19,904 nucleotides of DNA from Tardiphaga sp. (GTDB lineage: Bacteria > Pseudomonadota > Alphaproteobacteria > Rhizobiales > Xanthobacteraceae): positions 1 through 19,904 of the forward strand of contig JAQGJF010000186.1 in the NCBI GenBank assembly GCA_028290765.1. The letters run 5' to 3'. Every line of letters begins with the position of its first letter. The first letter of the stretch is position 1. The notes below the pieces were generated by a model. It made no database searches. It was not told the DNA's origin and saw only the letters and a list, made by a program, of their open reading frames with translations. A program made the position numbers and the translations under genes. Positions 7,053 to 13,797 of the stretch are shown here, one piece after another.

Positions 7053-7496
7053 ATGGTTGCCATGCTTGCCGGCATCACTGCAGCGAATGAAGGCTTCGAC
7101 AATGTGGTCTGGAATATTCTGGGCCAGACCTACACGCTCAAGCAGCACGCGACGGACTCCCTGGCCTGGCACGCCGTGTTTCCAGCCGGCACCTTCGTCC
7201 CGCCGCATGTTCACTTCACGCAGGACGAATTCATCTATGTCCTGAGCGGCAAGTACGACATCTGGCTCGATGGCAAGGAATCGGTGGCGAAGCCCGGCGA
7301 TCTCGTTCGCCTCTCCAGGGGCATTGCGCACGGCATCTTCAACAAATCGGGGGAGACGGCAACGAGCCTGTTCTGGGTCACCCCCACGCGGTCGCTGAAG
7401 ACGTTGTTCGACCGGATCAGCAACATGTCGAATCCCGAAGAAGTCGTTCGCATCGCCAGCGAATACGAGATCAACTTTCTTCCTCCGCCGGCCTGA
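7053..7496 (+). CDS. Single-domain cupin protein (putative metal-dependent dioxygenase or isomerase)
   Basis: A 147-aa cupin. Motif 1 spans about 45-65 (PAGTFVPPHVHFTQDEF, then IYVLSG) and supplies His52, His54 and Glu59. Motif 2, KPGDLVRLSRGIAHGIFN (80-97), supplies His93. All four expected metal ligands are present, so it is probably an active metalloprotein and not only a sugar-binding cupin. Single-domain cupins include small ring-cleavage dioxygenases and quercetinase-like enzymes, but many have no known reaction. Its place between an oxygenase system and hydrolytic enzymes favours a ring-opening or intermediate-processing step. A strong site, AGAGGAAG (7039-7046), precedes ATG 7053. It is the last gene of the first plus-strand run, and 227 bp follow before the TetR gene. 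Confidence 0.8.
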   Translation: MVAMLAGITAANEGFDNVVWNILGQTYTLKQHATDSLAWHAVFPAGTFVPPHVHFTQDEFIYVLSGKYDIWLDGKESVAKPGDLVRLSRGIAHGIFNKSGETATSLFWVTPTRSLKTLFDRISNMSNPEEVVRIASEYEINFLPPPA

Positions 7497-7669
7497 TATC
7501 GCGTTCTGGCGACGATGAGGCCCGCCCCGTCCTAAGCGACGGATTAGCTGCGGCGTCCGTGCTTCGCGCGGCTCGACGGTAAATTCCGCGTCATCCGTCG
7601 TTTCACCACGCAGCGCAATACGCTCCGAAAAATTGCACCTACAACTCCCGGGCATCTAAAAATTGCCGG

Positions 7670-7698
7670 TTGACATTGGCTCGCCCGGATTCAAATAT
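7670..7698 (+). promoter_or_regulatory. Candidate sigma70-type promoter of the TetR-led operon
   Basis: TTGACA at 7670-7675 is a perfect -35 hexamer. Seventeen bases later lies an AT-rich stretch (AAATAT, 7693-7698) as a weak -10. The implied transcript would begin close to the ATG at 7724, giving a very short leader. The -10 region is covered by the inverted repeat described separately. The rest of the 227-bp gap (7497-7669) shows no gene and no clear terminator. Confidence 0.5.
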
Positions 7699-7722
7699 CC
7701 ATTTGAAATGGGCATTTGAAAT
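7689..7722 (+). promoter_or_regulatory. Probable TetR operator: inverted plus direct ATTTGAA half-sites
   Basis: TTCAAAT (7690-7696) and ATTTGAA (7701-7707) form a perfect 7-bp inverted repeat with four bases between. A second copy of the right half, ATTTGAAAT, recurs at 7714-7722, thirteen bases downstream of the first (7701-7709). The array ends one base before the TetR start codon and overlaps the -10 region, the usual position for an autorepressor operator. I saw no copy of these half-sites elsewhere in the window. Confidence 0.65.
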
Positions 7723-7723
7723 C

Positions 7724-8521
7724 ATGACGACCCGGAACCGCATCTTGTTGGCCGCCGAGCGGCTGTTTGCCGAGAAGGGCGTCGAGAACGCCACGCTAAA
7801 GATGGTCACGCAGGAAGCCGGCGTGAATCTCGCGGCGGTGAATTATCACTTTGGTTCGAAAGAGGAATTGGCCTTCGCGGTGTTCGACGATCTGGCCGAC
7901 CGGATCTCGCGCCGGCGGCTGGCGCTGCTGGCCGAGCGAAAGCTGGCTGCCGGCGGCAAGCCGCTCGGCGTCGAGGAAATCGTGTTCTTCTTCATGGAGC
8001 CCTATGTTCTGCACGAGGGCGGGCGCGACGGCGCGCTGTTGATCAACATGATCCTGCACCAGCGCGTGGCTCCGACCAAAACCGTCGACCAGATCATCAA
8101 GAAATATTTCGACAAGGTCGCGTTGCGGTTTGTCGAGGCGTTTGCGGAGGCCATTCCGCACCTCGACAAGAAGGCACTGTTCTGGCGCTATTATTTCATG
8201 GTGAGCTCGATCCTGTTCGGGGCTTCGGAACGCGGCCAGGGCAACCGCCTGTCGTTCATCTCGGGCGGGCACGCCGACCTGAGCGATTCCGACGAGTTGG
8301 TGCATCAGCTCACGATGTTCATCGCCGGCGGTATGGCGGCGCCGAAAGACAGCCAGCGAATTAGGCTGACCTCGAAATTCGTCAGCAGCGCCGTCGCGCG
8401 CTCGAACCATCCGCAACCGCGGCCAAAGATCGCCGGCACCAAGCCGGCGGCGTCAAAAAAGCACAAGGGAGAGCAAATTGAGCCGGTGGCCATACCAAAA
8501 AGGACTTCACGATCTCGGTAG
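7724..8521 (+). CDS. TetR-family transcriptional regulator
   Basis: A 265-aa TetR-type repressor. The N-terminal DNA-binding domain is clear: TTRNRILLAAERLFAEKG (2-19), then the helix-turn-helix ATLKMVTQEAGVNLAAVNYH (23-42) and FGSKEEL. The remaining residues are the helical ligand-binding and dimer domain, with FWRYYFMVSSILF typical of the longer TetR proteins. The last 40 residues are a basic, low-complexity tail that overlaps the next gene. The start ATG 7724 is chosen because the upstream in-frame TTG at 7670 would be part of the -35 hexamer and would add a non-family extension. It is the first gene of the run encoding the MBL hydrolase, GST, FAH enzyme and ABC importer. It probably represses itself and these genes until a pathway compound binds. 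Confidence 0.9.
   Translation: MTTRNRILLAAERLFAEKGVENATLKMVTQEAGVNLAAVNYHFGSKEELAFAVFDDLADRISRRRLALLAERKLAAGGKPLGVEEIVFFFMEPYVLHEGGRDGALLINMILHQRVAPTKTVDQIIKKYFDKVALRFVEAFAEAIPHLDKKALFWRYYFMVSSILFGASERGQGNRLSFISGGHADLSDSDELVHQLTMFIAGGMAAPKDSQRIRLTSKFVSSAVARSNHPQPRPKIAGTKPAASKKHKGEQIEPVAIPKRTSRSR
8466..8473 (+). promoter_or_regulatory. Ribosome-binding site supporting the TTG start of the MBL-fold gene
   Basis: AGGGAGAG lies four bases before TTG 8478-8480, inside the TetR coding sequence. No other start is available near the N-terminus of the conserved domain, so this site decides the start. Confidence 0.5.
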
Positions 8522-9482
8522 CGGCAGTTTTGCCTGGCTGGTGCCGGATGGATCCTGGGGCTACAGCAATGCCGGCCTGATCGTCGACGGCGACGACAGC
8601 CTGCTGGTCGACACCCTGTTCGATCTTAAATCGACCCGCGAGATGCTGTCGGCGATGCGGAACAAGATTCCGCAGGCGTCGCATATCGATACGCTCGTCA
8701 ATACCCACGCCAATGGCGACCATACCTTCGGCAACCAGCTGGTGGCCGACGCCCGCATCATCGGCACCCGGGCCTGCGTCAACGAGATGCTGGAGCGGCC
8801 GCCGGAATTCTTGCGCGAACGCATGAGCAACTGGAAGCAGCTCGGCGAGGCCGGTGCCTTCATGCATGAGGTGATGGGCAGCCGGTTCGATTTCTCCGGC
8901 GTCGTCAACGTGCCGCCGAGCGACGCATTCGATGGAGCGATGTCGCTGCGGGTCGGATCCAAGGAAGTGCAATTGCTGGAGGTTGGTCCGGCGCATACCC
9001 ACGGCGATCTCCTGGTCTATGTGCCACAGGACCGCATCGTGTTCTCGGGCGACATCATGTTCGTGAAGGGGCATCCGGTGGTGTGGGCCGGGCCGATCTC
9101 GAACTGGATCAAGGCGTGCGACCAGATTCTGGCCTGGGACGTCGACGTGGTGGTGCCCGGCCACGGCGCCATTACCGACAAGAATGGCGTGCGCGAGCTG
9201 AAGAGCTATTTCGAGTTCATTCTGGTCGAAGCCCGCAAGCGTTTCGATGCCGGCATGACCGACGAGGAAGCGGCGCGCGACATCTCCTGGGAGGCGTTCC
9301 GCGATTGGGGTGAACCGGAGCGCGTCATCGTCAACGTCAATGCCGCCTACCGTGATTTCGCCAAGGACCGCAATCCGCCCGACGTCATGCGTATGTTCAG
9401 CCTGATGGCGAAGGCGCATTTCGAACGCGCCGCCAAGGGTTGTCCGGCTTGCGGCGGCGACGGCCACGTTCATTCGCATTGA
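8478..9482 (+). CDS. Metallo-beta-lactamase-fold hydrolase with variant metal motif
   Basis: A 334-aa MBL-fold protein starting at TTG and overlapping the TetR gene by 44 bases in another frame. The metal motif reads NTHANGDHTFGN (75-86), giving H77-x-N79-x-D81-H82, so the second His of the canonical HxHxDH is Asn. Other ligand candidates are H173 or H175 in GPAHTHGD, D192 in FSGDIMF and H229 in VPGHG. This pattern is that of a hydrolase subgroup rather than of drug-resistance beta-lactamases. The C-terminus ends with CPACGGDGHVHSH, a Cys/His cluster that could bind a further metal. It is expected to be cytosolic, as no signal peptide is visible. It probably hydrolyses a thioester, lactone or ester intermediate of the pathway, but no substrate can be read from the sequence. 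Confidence 0.85.
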   Translation: MSRWPYQKGLHDLGSGSFAWLVPDGSWGYSNAGLIVDGDDSLLVDTLFDLKSTREMLSAMRNKIPQASHIDTLVNTHANGDHTFGNQLVADARIIGTRACVNEMLERPPEFLRERMSNWKQLGEAGAFMHEVMGSRFDFSGVVNVPPSDAFDGAMSLRVGSKEVQLLEVGPAHTHGDLLVYVPQDRIVFSGDIMFVKGHPVVWAGPISNWIKACDQILAWDVDVVVPGHGAITDKNGVRELKSYFEFILVEARKRFDAGMTDEEAARDISWEAFRDWGEPERVIVNVNAAYRDFAKDRNPPDVMRMFSLMAKAHFERAAKGCPACGGDGHVHSH

Positions 9483-9493
9483 GGGAGGCGGCG

Positions 9494-10276
9494 ATGCTTG
9501 CGCTTTACAACAATGCCTATTCGACCTGTAGCCAGAAGGTGCGGCTGTGCCTGCACGAGAAAGGCCTCGACTGGGAGGACCGCCAGATCAATTTTCGTCT
9601 GGAGGAACATCTGGCTCCGGACTACCTCAAGATCAATCCCAACGGCGTGGTGCCGACGCTGGTCCATGATGGCAACCCGGTGGTCGATTCCTCCGTCATC
9701 ATGGAATATCTCGACGAGGTGTTCCCGCAGACGCCGATGACCCCGCGCGATCCGGTCGCCCGCGGCCGGATGCGGGCCTGGATGCGCTATTTCGAGGAAG
9801 TGCCGACGGTCGCGGTGCGCTTTCCGTCGTTCAACCAGGCCTTCGTCCGCCACTTCAAGGAACTGGACACCGGTGAGTTCGAGGGCGTGGCGCAGGCGCG
9901 TCCGTTGCGCAAGCACTTCTACCAGCAGATGGGGCAGGACGGGTTCAGCAAACGCGACATCCGCAACGCGCTGGAGCGGTTCCGCCACACCGCGATACGC
10001 ATGGAAGCGACGTTGCAGGATGGCCGGAACTGGCTGATGGGCGATCAATTGACCATCGCCGACGCCTGTGTCGCGCCGCTGTTCGACCGGATGGACGATC
10101 TCGGACTGGCCTGGCTGTGGGAGAAGCAGCCGCACACCGGCGGCTGGCTCGCTCGTTATCGCAGCCGGCCGGCTTACAACGCGACGTTCTACGACAAGAC
10201 GCGGCTGTCGTCGATTTACCCGGATCTGCATGACACGGCTCCCGGGCGGGAGATGCTCGAGGGAACCGCATCATGA
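9494..10276 (+). CDS. Glutathione S-transferase family protein (maleyl-isomerase or etherase-like)
   Basis: A 260-aa two-domain GST. The thioredoxin-like N-domain has YSTCSQKVRLCLHEKGL (9-25) at the glutathione-activating site, with Ser10 or Cys12 as candidate residue. It also has NPNGVVPTLV with the cis-Pro (P54) and VVDSSVIMEYLDE (63-75) for the glutathione gamma-glutamyl contact. The C-terminal helical domain carries WLMGDQLTIADACVAPLF, typical of GSTs. It starts at ATG 9494, 11 bases after the MBL gene, with GAGGGAGG overlapping the previous stop. It ends in an ATGA overlap with the FAH gene. Pairing with an FAH-family gene is how maleylacetoacetate or maleylpyruvate isomerases occur in homogentisate/gentisate-type pathways, so cis-trans isomerisation is likely. 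Glutathione-dependent ether or thioether cleavage is an alternative. Confidence 0.87.
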   Translation: MLALYNNAYSTCSQKVRLCLHEKGLDWEDRQINFRLEEHLAPDYLKINPNGVVPTLVHDGNPVVDSSVIMEYLDEVFPQTPMTPRDPVARGRMRAWMRYFEEVPTVAVRFPSFNQAFVRHFKELDTGEFEGVAQARPLRKHFYQQMGQDGFSKRDIRNALERFRHTAIRMEATLQDGRNWLMGDQLTIADACVAPLFDRMDDLGLAWLWEKQPHTGGWLARYRSRPAYNATFYDKTRLSSIYPDLHDTAPGREMLEGTAS

Positions 10277-11208
10277 AACTCGTGACCTTTGAAACCAATG
10301 GCGTGCGACACATCGGTTCATTGCTGGCTGATGGCAGCACGATCTCGGATTTCACCGCTGCAAAACCCGCGGCAGCGCATTTCCGCGACATGCTGTCCCT
10401 GATCGACGGTGGCGCCTCGGCGCTCGACGAAGCCAACAGCTTAAGTCAGAAGCCGGCGGCCACCGCTAAACTCTCCGACGTGCGCCTGCTGGCGCCGGTA
10501 CCCGAGCCGCGCCAGATGCGGGATTTCCTGTGCTTCGAGCAGCATCTGCGGCAGGCGCGGGCCAACCGCCATTTGTTCGGACAGGGCGAGCGACTCGATC
10601 CGGCGACGGTCGAACTGCCGCAGGTCTGGTACGAGCAGCCGATCTACTACAAATGCAACCGCTTCAGCGTGATCGGCACCGGCCAGGACGTGCTGTGGCC
10701 GCGCTACTGCAAGCTGCTCGACTATGAGCTCGAATTCGGCGCCATCCTGGCCAAGGGCGGCAAAAATATCCGGCGCGAGGACGCGCGCGCCCATATCTTC
10801 GGCTACTGCATCTTCAACGACATCAGCGCACGCGACGCTCAGATCAAGGAGATGCAGTGCCAGCTAGGCCCGGCCAAGGGCAAGGATTTCGATACCGGAA
10901 ACATCCTCGGCCCCTGGCTGGTTACGGCGGATGAAATCCCCGACCCGAACAACCTGACAATGGTGGCGCGCGTGAACGGCGACGAATGGTCACGGGGCAA
11001 TTCCGGCTCGATGAAGCATAAGTTCGAAGATGTCCTGGTTCACGTATCCAATGAGGAGACGCTGCATGCCGGCGAGTTCTTCGGTTCAGGTACGGTCGGT
11101 AACGGATGCGGGCTCGAGCTCGGGCGTTTCCTGAAGCCGGGCGATGTCGTGGAGCTGGAAATCGAGCGCCTCGGCGTCCTGCGCAACCGGGTCGTGGCGC
11201 AGGCGTGA
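10273..11208 (+). CDS. Fumarylacetoacetate hydrolase (FAH) family protein
   Basis: A 311-aa FAH-superfamily enzyme. The metal-binding core is present: LLDYELEFGAILAKGGKNI (148-166) with Glu152 and Glu154 as ligands, and FNDISARDAQ (181-190) with Asp183. GPAKGKDFDTGNILGPW (199-215) and the C-terminal GSGTVGNGCGLELGRFL block follow the family order. FAH enzymes hydrolyse C-C bonds of beta-diketo acids (fumarylacetoacetate, fumarylpyruvate) or act as related hydratases/decarboxylases at the end of aromatic pathways. The ATG overlaps the GST stop as ATGA, so it is translationally coupled to the GST. Fifty-seven bases separate it from the ABC importer genes. The true substrate depends on the undetermined upstream steps. 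Confidence 0.9.
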   Translation: MKLVTFETNGVRHIGSLLADGSTISDFTAAKPAAAHFRDMLSLIDGGASALDEANSLSQKPAATAKLSDVRLLAPVPEPRQMRDFLCFEQHLRQARANRHLFGQGERLDPATVELPQVWYEQPIYYKCNRFSVIGTGQDVLWPRYCKLLDYELEFGAILAKGGKNIRREDARAHIFGYCIFNDISARDAQIKEMQCQLGPAKGKDFDTGNILGPWLVTADEIPDPNNLTMVARVNGDEWSRGNSGSMKHKFEDVLVHVSNEETLHAGEFFGSGTVGNGCGLELGRFLKPGDVVELEIERLGVLRNRVVAQA

Positions 11209-11265
11209 CGATCTCACTAGGATCGCCGGACAATCAAAAAGACAAACGGATCAGGGAGAGACAAC

Positions 11266-12198
11266 ATGCTTCATCGCACCAGGGGACTGGCGGCAGGATT
11301 TGTCGTACTCGCGGCGCTGATATCGCCCGCGCGAGCGGAAAAAATCGTCATCGGCTTTTCGGCGTCGACCGCGTTCTCGACCGCTTTCGTCGCCGCCAAC
11401 GAAGGCCTGTTCAAGAAACACGGCGTCGAGGTCGAAATGAAGCTGGTGCCGAACTCGTCGACCACCCCGGCGGCGCTGATGGCGGATAGTCTGCAGGTTG
11501 CCACGCCGACGGCGCCGGTCACCATGCAGGCCATCGAACAGGGGCTTGATCTCGTCGTGGTGGCGGGCGGCGGATATTACGTCAAGGGCATGGAAGACGT
11601 CGCCGTCATGGTGCGGCCCGACAGCACGATCAAGACCGCAAAGGATCTGGAGGGCAAGCGGGTCGCGACCGCCGGCCTCAACGGATTCCTCCACGTGCTG
11701 TTCCGCAAGTGGATGGCGGACAATGGCGGCGACTACAAGAAGGTCAGCTTTACCGAAACCGCATTCGCGCAGCAGATCGACGTGCTGCGCGGGGGACAGG
11801 TCGACGCCATCCTCGCGGTGCAGCCGTTCCTGTCACGCGGGCTTGAGACCAATGTCGGCAAGGTCGTTTCCTATTACATTGCCGATCTCGAGGGCGAAAC
11901 GCTGTCGGGCTGGTTCGTGGCGACCAGGGCATGGACCAAGAAGAACCCGAAAGAGGTTGAAGCCTTCCGTGCCGCCATGAAGGAAGCCGACGAAATGATG
12001 CAGAAGGATCCTTCCATCGTCGTCAAGGCCAACCTCGTCTATATTCCGTTCCCCGCCGACGTTCAGGCGAAGTTCTCGCAAGGGCGATATCGTTTCGAGG
12101 TGCAGCCGCAGGCGCTCGACAAGTGGAACAAGATCTGTCTCGAACAGGCGATGCTGAAGAAGCCGCTGGACTACGATAAGGTCGTCTACAAGCCATGA
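11266..12198 (+). CDS. ABC importer periplasmic binding protein (NMT1/SsuA/TauA-like)
   Basis: A 310-aa periplasmic binding protein. Residues 1-24 are a Sec signal peptide ending ARA before EKIVIGFS. The mature part shows the NMT1/TauA/SsuA pattern: FVAANEGLFKKHGVEVEM, then AALMADSLQVATPTAP, and AKDLEGKRVATAGLNGFLH further on. It lacks the N-terminal lipobox Cys, so it is expected to be soluble. A strong site, AGGGAGAG, precedes ATG 11266. It ends in an ATGA overlap with the ATPase gene. The family binds sulfonates, nitrate, thiamine precursors, riboflavin, phthalate and related aromatic acids, so an organic anion is the best guess. Its linkage to the catabolic genes suggests it delivers their substrate. 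Confidence 0.9.
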   Translation: MLHRTRGLAAGFVVLAALISPARAEKIVIGFSASTAFSTAFVAANEGLFKKHGVEVEMKLVPNSSTTPAALMADSLQVATPTAPVTMQAIEQGLDLVVVAGGGYYVKGMEDVAVMVRPDSTIKTAKDLEGKRVATAGLNGFLHVLFRKWMADNGGDYKKVSFTETAFAQQIDVLRGGQVDAILAVQPFLSRGLETNVGKVVSYYIADLEGETLSGWFVATRAWTKKNPKEVEAFRAAMKEADEMMQKDPSIVVKANLVYIPFPADVQAKFSQGRYRFEVQPQALDKWNKICLEQAMLKKPLDYDKVVYKP

Positions 12199-13016
12199 CC
12201 GCGGCGATCGCCAAAATGCCGCTGGGTCACGCGGCGGCAACCGCCGACGCGATTCTCGCCGTCAACGACCTCTCTTATGTGGTTGGCGGCGGGAGCAAGG
12301 AACTGTTGATCCTGCAGGACATCTCCCTCGCGGTGAGGAAGCGCGAGTTCGTTTCCATCGTCGGTGCGTCGGGCTGCGGCAAGACCACCTTGCTGCGGCT
12401 GATCGCCGGTTTGCTGCGGCCGACACAAGGCAGTGTGTATTTCAATGGCAGGCCGGTCACCGAACCGGATCGGCAGCTCGCGGTGGTGTTTCAGGATTAC
12501 GGCCGCGCCCTGCTGCCGTGGCGCAACGTGGCGGACAACGTCGCGCTGGCGCTGGAGGCGCGGCGGGTGCCGCGCTCCGAGCGTGCCGCCATCATCGACC
12601 GGTTGCTGGGCAAGGTCGGCCTTGCCGACCGGCGCGACGCCTTTCCGCTGCAACTGTCGGGCGGCATGCAGCAGCGGTTGCAGATCGCCCGCTGCCTGGC
12701 GCAGGAGCCGGAAATCCTGCTGATGGACGAGCCGTTCGGCGCGCTCGACGCCATGACCCGGCAGAACCTGCAGGATGAGGTGGCGAGGCTTTCCGCCGAA
12801 AGCGGCACTACCGTCATCTTTGTGACCCACGATCTCGAGGAGGCGATCTATCTCGGCGACCGGGTGATTTCGATGGAAAGCCGGCCCGGCCGCATCAGCG
12901 AAGTGGTCGAGATCGACCTGCCGCGGCCGCGCCATCAGCTTCGCACCCGGGAAGATGCGCGCTTTCTCGCCTACCGCCACCGGCTGTTCGATCTGCTGCC
13001 GACCACGGGGCATTGA
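12195..13016 (+). CDS. ABC importer ATPase subunit (SsuB/TauB-like)
   Basis: A 273-aa ATP-binding protein with all ABC motifs. Walker A is GASGCGKTT (57-65), the Q-loop VVFQDYGRALLPWRN has Gln100, the signature is LSGGMQQRLQIA (154-165), Walker B is ILLMDEP (174-180), the D-loop is GALD and the switch His212 is in VTHDLEEA. This is the SsuB/TauB/NrtD-type pattern. An approximately 20-residue non-conserved N-terminus precedes the domain. It overlaps the binding-protein gene by four bases and ends one base before the first permease ATG. It powers import by the two permeases encoded next. Confidence 0.93.
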   Translation: MTAAIAKMPLGHAAATADAILAVNDLSYVVGGGSKELLILQDISLAVRKREFVSIVGASGCGKTTLLRLIAGLLRPTQGSVYFNGRPVTEPDRQLAVVFQDYGRALLPWRNVADNVALALEARRVPRSERAAIIDRLLGKVGLADRRDAFPLQLSGGMQQRLQIARCLAQEPEILLMDEPFGALDAMTRQNLQDEVARLSAESGTTVIFVTHDLEEAIYLGDRVISMESRPGRISEVVEIDLPRPRHQLRTREDARFLAYRHRLFDLLPTTGH

Positions 13017-13017
13017 G

Positions 13018-13797
13018 ATGACGTCCGCCGCGATGAAGCTGCCCTGGAAGGGTCTGGTGTTTCCGCTGGCGGTTCTGCTGCTGTGGGAGATCGCGGCGCG
13101 GGGCGGATTTCTGATCTCGACCAGTCTCTCTCATCCCTCGGCGATCGTGCTGGCCGGGTGGGGCCTCGTGAAGGACGGCTCGTTGTGGCGGGCGACGCGC
13201 GAAACCTTCGGCGCGGCGCTCGGCGGCATGGCGATCGGCGCGTTCTTCGGCGTCGTCGTCGGGATTGCCTTCGGGCTGTCGCGCCTGTTGGCGTCGCTGA
13301 TGCGGCTGTCGACGGAATCGCTGCGGCCGGTGCCTTCGGTTGCCCTGATCCCGCTCGCGCTCCTGATCTACGGCTACGGCTACCGGATGGAAATCGTGGT
13401 GGTCGCCTTCGCATGCTTCTGGCCGGTGATGATCGTGACCGAAGGCGCCGTGCGCGGCATCGAACCGCGCCTGATCGAGGTCGCCCGGGCGCTCAAATTT
13501 CCGCTGATCGAACGCGTCACCAAGATCATCCTGCCGGCGGCCTTGCCGCGCGTCTTCGTCGGACTGCGCCTCGCCGCATCGATCTCGCTGGTGGTCGCGG
13601 TTACGGTGGAAATCACCACCAATCCGATCGGGCTCGGCTATGGATTGATCGTTGCCCAGGAGGGCGACCGGGCGGACCGCGTCTTCGCCTTTCTGCTCTG
13701 GATCGGGTTTCTCGGCTGGCTGTTGAACGCGGTGCTGCTGCGGGCGCAGCGGCGCTGGTTCGGCAAGTTCGGCAACTGGTCGGAGGCCGCGCGATGA
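13018..13797 (+). CDS. ABC importer permease 1 (SsuC/TauC-like)
   Basis: A 259-aa inner-membrane permease of the binding-protein-dependent (BPD) transport superfamily. Hydrophobic segments occur around 14-24, 65-90, 107-120, 125-140, 185-205 and 225-245. The cytoplasmic coupling (EAA-type) loop is EGAVRGIEPRLIEVARALKF, followed by LPAALPRVFVGLRLA. ATG 13018 lies one base after the ATPase stop, and the ORF ends in an ATGA overlap with permease 2. This tight linkage supports a single complex. Confidence 0.9.
   Translation: MTSAAMKLPWKGLVFPLAVLLLWEIAARGGFLISTSLSHPSAIVLAGWGLVKDGSLWRATRETFGAALGGMAIGAFFGVVVGIAFGLSRLLASLMRLSTESLRPVPSVALIPLALLIYGYGYRMEIVVVAFACFWPVMIVTEGAVRGIEPRLIEVARALKFPLIERVTKIILPAALPRVFVGLRLAASISLVVAVTVEITTNPIGLGYGLIVAQEGDRADRVFAFLLWIGFLGWLLNAVLLRAQRRWFGKFGNWSEAAR

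Noticed and set aside
6057..7655. Open frame of 532 codons on the minus strand
   Set aside because: It lies antisense to the FMN reductase, alpha/beta hydrolase and cupin genes, each with clear family motifs. Its translation is rich in Arg, Gly and Ala without domain-like content, as expected of a high-GC shadow frame.
7497..7669. Possible terminator after the cupin gene (CCGTC/GACGG arms)
   Set aside because: Five-base arms with a six-base loop and no T-run; too weak to call.
13083..13793. Extended start for permease 2 (490-codon frame)
   Set aside because: The extra 237 codons lie inside the permease 1 gene in another frame and read as Arg-rich non-domain sequence. ATG 13794 in an ATGA overlap gives a normal-length permease.
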